From contig JAWQUS010000020.1 in NCBI GenBank assembly GCA_036365455.1, forward strand, positions 4,995,001 through 5,059,000: a stretch of 64,000 bases of DNA. The letters run 5' to 3'. Position 1 is the stretch's first letter; each line of letters begins with the position of its first letter. Positions 43,801-55,800 of the stretch are shown piece after piece. The notes beneath the pieces were generated by a model, which worked only from the letters and a program-made list of their open reading frames with translations, was not told the origin of the DNA and ran no database searches. This DNA is from Macrosoma leucophasiata. Lineage: Eukaryota; Arthropoda; Insecta; Lepidoptera; Hedylidae. The position numbers and the translations under genes were made by a program.

Positions 43801-46800
43801 TAAATATTTCGCAACATATTGAACAAATAAGTTTTTTGATGTTATGCTGGTGGCAAACAAGCAGACAGTTCTGCATGGATGGTATTTAACGACTGTAATA
43901 ATACATTAATATTGAATGCAGGTACGTTCGCCTATGTGATAGAAATTACGAGGCCATATATCAATTACCATCTAACTGGAACACAATAATGCTGAACACT
44001 ACCATTGGGCACCACACCTACGCCCTCGAGTTCCAGAACCCTATCATCAGTAAAAAACTAACAACTTATTTGTTGTGATGAGTTGCTACCATCGTTTAAA
44101 TTGAAGAGAATCCCCTATGTCTTCACTAAGTACATTCGCTCGAATAGGAAATCTCCATAGAGAACTCGGTTAAAAATAGCTTTGGTATAAATAAGAATAG
44201 CAAAATTAAATCAATATGAATTTCGTCATCCTTTAAAAAGAAACTTACCTTCAGTAGTAGGGAGTCATAATACGGTGAAATAACAGCACCAGGGTAAGAA
44301 GAAGAGTCAATACGTACACTCCTCCCCTCGCTTGGTCTTAGGAAAAAAATAAGTATTTTATTTAGTAAGAAGGAAAAAGAAAGAAATGGAAAGGGACAAA
44401 AATTGATACTTCATCAAATGTTACAGTAAGCCTGCGTTGCACCAAGATTCAACATTTCACATCCTTCTCTAACTTAAAGAAATCTGTTAAAGTTAGAGAA
44501 GGATGTGAAATGTTACAATAACTTTAACTTTAACAAATATCTTGTTGCAACCCAGGTAAAGAGTCAAAATTGTGTACTTGAATAACATTCGGGGGTGTAA
44601 GTGGCGCCTTACCATCCTGGTGCCGCAGCCAACCTTACCTGCACGTGGTGCACCCTGCCGACCAGCAAACAAGGCTCTGGCAACTGGTTCCACATGGTTG
44701 CTGGGTCGGCACTACCAGCGTAATCCCTCCTAGTGTCCTGCTTGGTGGTAAGGTCCCTTGGGTCCTGCCTGGCTAGCTACCACCCTCAGGTCGTAATCTG
44801 CCGCCAAACGTCTTCGGGCGTGTTCCGGCTTCCGAGCCTGAGAGCCAGTCCCCCCCTCCCCTCCCCCTATCCTCTTCCTCGTTCCTATCCTTGATGTGCA
44901 CCGTGTTGTCCGCCCCCGGGGCCGGTATGTGTAAGGACATCTTGCGCTCAGGGGCGCAACATGTTGGCCCGGGGGCCAGGGAGAGCCGATGAAACGGTAA
45001 CGGTCCGCTGCCGCCCGCCGGTCAGTAGGGGACCCGAACCCAGGCCTCTCTATTAAACTCTGGCCTGGGAGGCTGTCCCGCCAACCGGTGTTAAGTCCCG
45101 TGTGCAGTCGTCGTGCCGGAGTAAGAGACCGGAGTGGGCCCGGCGCCTGTGCACGGGGGGGATCGGGTGTCCTTCCGTCCCCCGGACCAGCAAATTGCAC
45201 CACCTCTGTGTGCAGATGGTCCGATGCACCTGCAACTTTGCCCCTCGGGCGGTCGATACGGTGCACATCATTATTTCCCTTATCCGACGCTGTTAGGAAG
45301 ATAAAAAAATGGTCAAAAAGAAAAAAAAGAGTTGTAACGCAGCGGACGCCCCTCCCACATTTACTGTGGACATGTGCAACATCAGGGGTTTACATACCAA
45401 CCTTAACGCCGTTCACCACCACCTTGAAACGGCTAAGCCAGCCCTACTCTTTCTGACGGAGACACAAATATCCTCTCCACTTGACACATCGTACCTTACT
45501 TACCCCGGCTATACTCTGGAGAACACTTTCATTCGCCGCGCCGGGGTATGTCTGTATGTCCGAGAGGATGTCTGTTGTCGCCGTCTTGACCATTTTGAAG
45601 ACAAGGACCTGTCGCTATTGTGGGCACGCGTGGATTACGGTGGATCTACCCGAATATACGCGTGCGTGTACAGGTCCTATAGCGGAGACGGGGAGACAGC
45701 CCGCTTATTCGAGCACATCCAACAGGTGGTCGACACAGTGCTTGTGCAGTATCCTTCTGCGGAGTTGGTGATTCTTGGTGACTTTAACGCACACCATACG
45801 GAGTGGTTAAGTTCCCGGATCACGGACTTCGCTGGAAGATCTGCACACGATTTCGCGTTGGCTAATGGACTCTCACAAGTTGTAACCGGGTTTACCCGGA
45901 TACCAGATGTCGAGGGTCACACTGCCTCTTTGCTGGATCTTCTGCTGACCTCACATCCTGCCAACTATCAGGTGGTGGTCGAGGCTCCCTTAGGATCCTC
46001 GGACCACTGTCTGGTACGCACAAAAACCTCATTGTCGGTTCGAGCGCCGCTGCGGCCCTCGGCAACTCGACAAGTGTGGCATTACAGGTCGGCAGACTGG
46101 GATGGACTGAGGGAGTTCCTGACGTCCTACCCATGGAGGCAGCTTTGTTTCTCGTCGGAAGATCCGAGCACGTGTGCCGATGCTGCAACCGATGTGATAC
46201 ACCAGGGAATGGAATGTTACATCCCGTACTCTGTGGTATCCATTGGCGGACAGTACCAGCCCTGGTTCGATAAGTCCTGTGCTGTGGCTTCTAGTCACAA
46301 GCAGGAGGCTTACAGAACCTGGACTGTGGCTCACGCCTGCAAGGATCCTAATGCCTCCGGCCTTAAGAGAGCACTCAACGCTGCATCCAGATCCACTAAG
46401 CGGCGCATGGCCAAAGCGAAGTCCAAGCACATCGGTAGAGTTGGCAGGAAACTAATGAGGCACCCTCCCGGGAGCCGTGCCTATTGGTCTCTTGCCAAAG
46501 CTATCGAAGGGAATTTTTGTCGGTCATCTTTCCCACCACTGCGTAAAATTGACGATAGCCTGGCCCACACGGCAAAAGAGAAAGCTGACCTTCTGGGCAG
46601 CCTCTTTGCCTCAAACTCGACTCTTGACGACATGGGTATCACAGCGCCTACCATCCCGCGCTGTGAAAGCTCTATGCCTGACGTCAAATTCACTCAGAAG
46701 AACGTCAGGCGAGCTCTTTTATCCCTTGACGTCAAGAAGTCGAGTGGGCCGGACTCCGTCCCTGCGGTGGTGTTGAAGATGTGCGCTCCCGAGCTGACCC

Positions 46801-49800
46801 CCGTTCTGACGCGCCTGTTCTCGCTTTCCTACGATCAAAGAACCGTACCGTCTGCGTGGAAGACCGCCCTCGTGCACCCGATACCCAAAAAAGGGGATCG
46901 CAGTGACCCGGCCAATTATAGGCCCATAGCAATAACCTCCCTACTCTGTAAAGTCATGGAGCGTGTGATCAATACTCAACTGCTGCAGTATCTAGAGGAT
47001 CATCAGCTGATCAGTGACCGCCAATATGGATTTCGTCATGGCAGATCTGCTGGTGATCTTCTAGTATATCTCACGCACCATTGGTCCCACGCCTTGGACA
47101 AGAGTGGGGAGGCATTGGCTGTAAGCCTGGACATTGCTAAGGCCTTTGACCGGGTCTGGCACAGGGCACTCCTCGCGAAACTTCCATCCTACGGTCTTCC
47201 CGAGAGGCTATGCAACTGGAGCTTTCTATCTGAGCGTTATATACAAGTCTTAGTTGACGGTCAGCGCTCAGACAGACTACCTATCAACGCTGGTGTGCCG
47301 CAAGGCTCTATGTTATCTCCCACGCTTTTTCTTCTGCATATCAATGAAATATTGGAGCAAAACTCCAATTTTCATTGCTATGCCGATGATAGTACGGGAG
47401 ATGCACACTACACTAGCCGTGCAAATGCCTCTCGGACACTTATCGAGGAAAGCAGGACTAGACTTGTGTCTGAAATCGAGCACTCTCTGGAGCGGGTCTC
47501 GGATTGGGGTCGACTTAATTTAGTACAGTTTAACCCCTCGAAGACACAAGTCTGCGCGTTCACCGCAAAAAAAACCCCATTCATTGTAGCACCACAGTTC
47601 CAGGGCATTCCGCTCGCCGTTGATAAGAGTATCGGTATCCTGGGCGTTGACATATCGAACGAAGTGCAATTCGGGAGTCACATTGAGTGTAAGACCAAGT
47701 TGGCATCCAAAAAGTTGGGGGTGCTTAACAAAGCGAGGCAGTATTTCACATCGGGGCAGCTACTACAGCTTTATAAGGCCCAAGTGCGGCCCCATCTGGA
47801 ATACTGCTCTCATTTGTGGGCGGGAGCCCCCAAATACCAGCTTGGTCCACTTGACTCCCTACAAAAACGCGCCGTTCGTATTGTTAACGATCCAGGACTT
47901 ACCGACAGGCTCGAACATCTGAGCCTGCGCAGAGACATTGGGAGTCTGTGCGTGTTGTACCGTCTCTACAATGGTGAGTGCTCTGCGGAACTGTTTGACA
48001 TGGTGCCACCGTCTCTTTTCCTACACCGTACTACCCGCCGAAGAGAGAAGTTCCACCCACACCGACTGGACACCTGGCAGTGCTCAACGGTGCGGTTTTC
48101 ACGTTCGTTCCTGCCCAGAACGTGTAAATTGTGGAACGAACTTCCCTCTGAGGTGTTCCCTAGGTGCTACAATATGGGGTTCTTCAAAAAGGGCGTCAAA
48201 AGAGTCCTTCAGGGCTGGCAGCGCGTTGGCAACTCCCCTGGTGTTGCAAATGTTCATAGGCGACGGTGACCACTTTCCATCAGGTGGCCCGTTTGCTTGT
48301 CTGTCAATCTTAAGAAATAAAAAAAAAAAAAAAAAAACATAACGTTAATCTTTTTTGTAAAACTTACTTATAGCTACGTATATCAGATGCAGAAGAGTTA
48401 CAAAATATGAAACTACTTTAGAGTAGGTATCTAGCACGCTTCCATTGACATACCTAAACTCTTCAACTCTGCCTGTACTCGGCTGAAAATCCTTTGCTGG
48501 ATCTTCAGTGGTAACTCTGCATTGTATGGCGTATCCCCGAGCTTTGATTTTATCTTGAGTTAGGCCCATCTCAGGTAGAGTCACTCCTTCAGCGACTCGT
48601 ATTTGTGATCGAACCAGATCAATTCCTGTTATCTCTTCAGTTATTGTATGCTCTACTTGTAATCTGTGGATAACATTTTCAAAAGTTGCATGTACAACAC
48701 AACATTCAATAGATAATTATCATCGAGTCAAGATAAATTACATTATTCTAATTTTACACGATAATGATGACGTCAATACAATCCATAATTTTGTAAAAAG
48801 GACAAGAATATTAATGTCCAAATATGTTTATAATTTCAGCCGAAAGCCGTCCACTCCTGAACAAAAGCTTCCTCCCGAAGATAGCTCCTAAATATGTTGC
48901 CCTCATAGAATTATGGTTTAGGTATCCTCATCCATGTATCATATGGTAATCATCACTTTAGTGTTAGTGTTTAGAGGGTCAACCCTCAGTAGACAATCTA
49001 CGACCCTCTGAACACACTTACTTCTACTTACTATTTTTTTAGTAGAATATCAACAGTTCAATTTCGACTTCTATTTTGGCGTCGATTTGATATCGCGTTT
49101 TACAGTGCCTTAGATACAGCCTGCGAGTATAGTCTCTTACAAAAACATAGGCGAATATATCATACTTATATTTAACATACCTGGCATTTACTTCAATAAA
49201 GTAGAATTCGCCTTTGTCATCCAGAAGAAACTCCACTGTTCCAGCGTTCTCATAGCCTACATGTTTCGCTAAACGAACTGCGCTGTCCAATAGCCTTAGC
49301 CGGACCTGTATAAATAATCCAATGACAATTGAGCCACATAAGGTAGGTTTTTAAAGGTTTGACGCGTTTTTACAAAAGCGAGTCCGTCTGTCTGTCTGTC
49401 TGTCCGTCCTCGGTTTACCGCAAAAACTATTAGTACTAGAGACTTGAAAGTTAGCACAAGTATACATCTTTACTACGCCGACAAAAAGGTAGAATAAAAA
49501 CATGTCATTTTTTTTTATTTAGGGTACCTCCCCTACATGTAACGCTCGGATATTTTTATTATTTTTCGTTTTCTATATAGTGAGGGATATCGTTGGATAG
49601 GTCTTTTAAAAATGTTAGGAGTGTGCTAACATCATTTTTCAATTCAGGTAACGGTTCGTGACGTATTAAGCTCTAAAGGGCCAATTTTCGTTTGAGTCAA
49701 GTGTCCCCCCCTTCCCCTACGGACTAAACGGTTGTTGTTAGAAATTCAAACGATACGGCAATAGTAGCCATATATAATGAAATTAAAAGGAAAACTGTCA

Positions 49801-52800
49801 CACCTAAGTTGGCTTTACAAATGTGCGAGTAATAGTCGACCAAATGTATTTTACTCCAAAATTTCGAACAACTCCATAGAAAATATTTTTTTTTTTTTAT
49901 TACATCACTCACTTTGTAACTACGGAACCCTAAACTGCGCGTGGCCCGACACGCACTTGACCGGTTTTAACAGTATGAAAGTGGTAAAGATGTAGGTATG
50001 CAATTCACATTGATAGTTAGAGAATAGTGAGAATAATTTTTAGAAGATGTTACAGACATTTAAGTAATATGGTGATCGACAAAACAAACACACACGATTC
50101 TAAAGTTACCAAGAATACTGGGAAACTTCTGGAAAATCCCAATAGTACTTCGGTACATACACCTCGATCTGGGGGTCTACTAACCCAGTATTCCAGCATA
50201 GTAAGTGGTCTGCTAAGACAAGACTACAAAATATATTTAAAATATCCGATATCCGTTCGCTGTGTCAGCAAGTTAAAAATAATTTAACACAAAACCTTAC
50301 CCCAGGGTCCAGCTGCGGTGCCGGTGCAATTTCTACCACTTTCTGATGACGTCGCTGGACTGAACAGTCGCGCTCAAACAGGTGAACTACGTTGCCTGTT
50401 TTATCACCTAGAGAAAAAGAAGTGTTCATGTAATTAAAGTAATAAACAAGCACGCAGATCATCGTGGTAAGCGAATACTGCAGCCTATAGATATCTACAC
50501 AAAACCCAAAGATCGCAATATAGATACGCACGACCCGCGTAGTCGTTTTTTCCCACAGAACAGATCTATTCCGTGTTATTTCCCATGCCTAGGATCGGAC
50601 CCGTAGGGGTCTCGCTTAGCTAGTTGTGTAAAGGAGATGTTGCGAGCTCGGCTGGTGCTGGCTGGCTGGCTGGAGCTGGTTCGTACACGTCCTCATAAAA
50701 TGGGTAAATTAAACAAGAATCCGAAAAAAATACAATTAATTTATTCAAGAATATATTTTAGAGTTACAACCACATTTAATTCAAACGATTTTATCATTTT
50801 CAACTATGTTAAACATGGCGGCGATAGAGCCGACACTTGGGATCAATCGATTTCGATAGTATTTAGATAATATTACTTTTTTCTCCAAGTACTATAAAAT
50901 CAAAATACAATTTAAAAAATGAAAATGTCAAAATGACATCCCCCGCCATATTCCCCATGTTGGTTTTGAGTTGCAATTCTAACTGCAAATAATATTTTGT
51001 AACTGCAAACAAAGCTAAATAAGTGAAAATATGCAGTAAAAAACGTTTTTATATTGATTTTACCTGTTTAATGATATTATGTACAATACATGGCCGGAGG
51101 TCCATACATTTTTGCAACATCTCCTTTATTTAAGCTGAGAGCCCTTTGCGTACGCACATTGACGACTATGACGACGCAGTTAGTCCTGCGGTGTGAGACG
51201 ACCGTTTGATTCGAAGGTTCGAGCCGCAACGGGACCAATATTTGTATGGCCTACAGATATTTGTTTCGAATCTGGGTGTTTGTGTATGTGTTGTGTGTGT
51301 AAAGCGGTACCCACGATACAGGTTTGTACCTAGTGTGAGGGATGTGTAAAAAAAATTGTCCGGTGTAGACTATTTCCGACTTGAGACAAGCAGCCTACGT
51401 AAGTCCATAAAAAAAATAAGCGGAGACAGAAGTATACGTGCACGCTCCCACGACTTGACGTTTGTTCAATGTTAAACTAACCAAGCAACTGCACTTCAAC
51501 ATGCCGTGGTCGTTCAACAAGTTTCTCTATGAACATGGAGCCATTGCCGAAAGCTCCGAGGGCTTCAGACGAGGCGCGTTCGAATGCTGAAGCTACCTCG
51601 CTTATGTTTCTTACGATTCGCATACCGCGGCCCCCACCGCCGTAGGCAGCCTGGAATGAAAAGAAATATTATAACTTACAATGAAAATGGAAAATCATGG
51701 CTTTTCTGAACCGGATTAAATGAATGAATTTTATACGTTGAACGATATCGTTTTGACACTTTTTGTTAAACTCAGAATAGGTACGTACTGGCGCGGCGAT
51801 GTGGTGAACAACGGCAGAGAATATGACAACGGTGAACAATTTGTAATTTGCCCGTGAAGTGAAGGATAACACCTATATATATTACTAGCTGTTGCCCGCA
51901 GATTCGCCTGCGTGGATGTCGTTTAAAAAAGTAGCCTATGTTCTTTCTCAAACTCTATCTCTGTACCAAATTTCATTAAAATCAATTCAGTCGTTTGGAC
52001 GTGAAAAGGTAACAGACAGACAGACAGAGTTACTTTCGTATTTATAATATTAAGCAGGGATTATTACAAATGTGCGTAGGTACACCTAGAAAACTGGAAA
52101 CACATAAGTACACCTCTAAACTGAATCCTGCATGCAACCGAAGCGGTATGTGGTTGTGTGAAAGCACAGTTAGTTAATGTAACAATTAAAACATTATCTA
52201 GCTCTCCCTAGGCTCAGAAACCCTTGCGCTCGCCGATTGCTCGGTGAAGAAGACTAGTGCCGTCAGGAAAAGAGCCACGTATGTCCAATTAAAAAAATAG
52301 TTTTGTGTCATAATAAAACGTATAGTTGATTCTCTCACCTTGAGAATTACAGGAAAGTCATGTCCTTTGCAAAATTCTATTGCTTCCTCTTTACTTGTTA
52401 CAGGACCATCAGTACCAGGCACAACAGGCACTCCTGGCAGAAAATAATTATGATATAAACAAAAAAATATAAGTTCACCCTTGTATTTCACATAAAAACT
52501 AAGTATAGGTAGTACGTGGGATACATGCGTTGCAGTGCCTGCTAATACAATAATACGCAACTTCACGCCTGTAATCCCCAAGGGGTAGGCAGAGGTAAAT
52601 GCATATTCAAGCATACATGCAAACACCCACGATTCGCCGGTTACGTTTTTGACCCATGTAACAGGTGGCGAGCCTGTTGCCATCTCCGGGCACATTACCA
52701 AACTCCAAGGTACTGGAAAACTTCCAGAATATGGAAATACCCAATAGAACCAGAGATAAACGATTTAAACCGTTATCTTGAACCGAACCTTGCCAGTGAA

Positions 52801-55800
52801 TGGCAAAGAATGTCCCATATTTTTTTGTTTAGTGTATCTTGCCGTTTGTAAAAGATAGTATGGAACATTCTGTTGATACCTATTTTTATTATTATGTATT
52901 TTTGGACTATTATTTATTTTATTTTGTTTACTTTGACATATTAATCAACGTATCAGTTGTTATTCGTTTTAATTTTATATTTGTAATTTGACCTATCACA
53001 AACAAATTCTATTATTTCCAAGTGATTAAATGAATTTTTGAGTTTGAGTTTTATCTCTGATAGCCCGGGACCCGGGAATCGAACCCAGGACCTCCAGCGT
53101 AGTAGTAGTGGCCTGCTACCACTAGGCTACTGAGGTAGTTCTGTACTTACTTGCTTCAAGAGCAGCTCGTCTAGCTGCTACCTTATCTCCCATCTGCTGC
53201 ACGACTTTTGGCGAAGGACCAATGAACCGAAGCCCAGAATCCATAACTGCTTGTGCAAAATCCGCTCTGTAATTAATGAATTTAGTAACAGTAGCTCATA
53301 GTAATTCAGACTCTACTGTTTAAGAAGCAATCTTTATCTCTTGAGAGCACGGAGTATTTAAATTCTGGTGGAGACATAGATCCTACACGTAGAGTTCGAA
53401 ATTGGGATCTGTATCAGAAATGCCGAAGAAGGTGTTAGTTTAGTATCTTTTTTCTGTATCGCACCGCAACTGCAACTCTTACATGGAAAAAACTAGTAGG
53501 TTTTAGGTAAATAATTTACTTGCAAGGCAGTAAATAAAGTTACTGGGCGCGGAACAAGAGATCAAATTCGGGGACAATTTCGGCTTTCCCGGCCATCTGT
53601 TAATTAACTCTACGAAGCACAGTATGTGTGACACACATACAGAGAGCCTGAACACTCTTTCTACACTCTCGTGTCCTTTGTGTGCTATCGACGAGCGCCA
53701 ATCGCTCGCAGCTTAAGAATTTAAGGGAGAGACGCAACTTATAATAGTAGCGACATTGTGGAAATTATCCTTGCCACCGTTGCCACGGAAGCGGGAAAGC
53801 AACCAAAACATCGGGTTATTGAGGCAGTGTTTGTGTTATTGCAGATACGAGAAAAACCGGAGTGAGTGGAACACTCACAAGAGTGGCAACATCTACAGAT
53901 GCTTATAACGTGGTTCATAAGCCATCAATATGAGCCGCGTTACCGTCTTGCCAATTTAACATAAAATAAGTTAATTCCGCGATTGGTGTATCTGTCTAAC
54001 AAAACGTGTTTCAATTATTTAATTACCTTTCAGACAACAGACCGTAACCAGGATGGATGGCGTCGACGTCATTCTCTTTGGCTAACCGTAAGATTTCTGC
54101 AATATTCAGATAGGCTTCCACGGGTGGTAGATCTTTTCCAATCAAATATGATTCGTCAGCTTTTTGTCTGAAAGGAGTGGAGTTTATTGTGAGAATATAT
54201 CGTCCACTACATAATTATGTATACAGCGTGTAATACTGAAGAAACACAAAGTCCCTGACTAGAGCGAAAGATGGCGTATGACCGAGTTACATCGCACATA
54301 CGAAGTTTTCGCAAGAGTTGCCATTTATTCTCTACTCTACGAATATCCAAAGAGCCTTCATAACTCAAATACCACCATGGGTGTCAAGTAAACCTCTTTT
54401 TAAAAAACTTCGATTTTGACTTTGCCCTGCATGTACATTCTGGAAGCAGCAAAATTTGTAAAATTACATCCCGATGTATTTAAAAACGCTAAAGATGTAT
54501 TTCCAAGAGCCACTAGAAATAGAAATAGAATAGTGTTGTCAAAAGTACCACGAACGACAATGTACATGAATAGTTGTCATGTAATGTGCGGTGTCATTCC
54601 TAATCACATCAAAATTCTTCCTTATAATACACTAGCGGCCCGCCCCGGCTTCGCCCGCGCTGCTCTGCTCCTATTAGTCATAGCGTAATGTAAGCTATCC
54701 TATCTCTCAAGTTCGATCGAACTGCACATGGTGTGCGAATTTTATTATAATCGGTTAAGTGGTTTAGGAGTCCATTGAGGACAAACATTGTGACACGAGA
54801 TTTATATATATTAAGATTTGTAAGGCAAATCAAAATATGGCTACTTGAAAAATGCTTTTATTCAATTACCGAGTGTGTTAACTTACAAAAAAGCTAACTT
54901 AAGAATAACGTGAATTGTATACTTCTATTTATATTAATTTGGAATTGGACTCTATTACCGTATTTGACATAATATTCATTTAAATTCGAATGTATGTTAC
55001 CTATGAAAAATTAGAATGTATATTCATCAATTTAGAATTAATTTTATATATTTAATTTCACTCAATATTACGCTATAACATTGTCGGACTAATGTAGTTA
55101 ATATAATATCACTGTTTATCACAAAATTTGCACGTCGTTTTTTCGACAAAATGTATAAAGCCACAAATTATCTCTGTCAACTTCTGTAATTTATCTACAT
55201 TTTATGCAAATAAATACATGATTGATTGATTGATTGATACAACTTCCTAACGATAAATGTTGAGGGCTGCGGCTCGCCAGGCGATATCACCTCGCCTGAT
55301 CAGAGGATCCTCCCTTTTCGTTGGACAAACATTGCCACCCGTTTCTCCAAAAGAAGATTCCCTCCATACATAGAGCAATTCGGGCCACCGGCCGCGGCGG
55401 ACCGAAGGGGAGTAGCCACAGCGTTTATTACCGATACAAAACAGTGTCATTTTTTGCGGGGGGAAATGCAAGTGACACACACACTACAAAAATCGTCTAT
55501 TACTACGAAACTCACACCTTGACTTTAGCAAAATACATAAACAATGTCACGCACACATTTAAACATCTAGGCGACAGGTATAGGCCCACTTGGGCTTGTA
55601 CTTTGACAGAGAGGAAGAAAGCCTGCATATGGCTGCTCACCACGGCCGGTGGCCCGTGTTGTTCTATACCACCATACGATAAAATAGCCTTCTTCGCAGT
55701 GACTTTTTATGGAAAATATGGCAAACAGTTGGCAACATTGAAACTTACCTTCGTTTTCATCTGCGTCGTCGTCGCAAGCTATGTGACTGGCGCAAAGGAG

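Noticed and set aside
44730..45456. Long overlapping frames on both strands
   Set aside because: They arise from GC-rich LINE leader sequence. No domain is recognisable, and they overlap the real plus-strand ORF.
45892..48342. Other frames within the LINE ORF
   Set aside because: Shadows of the 986-aa endonuclease/reverse transcriptase in other frames.
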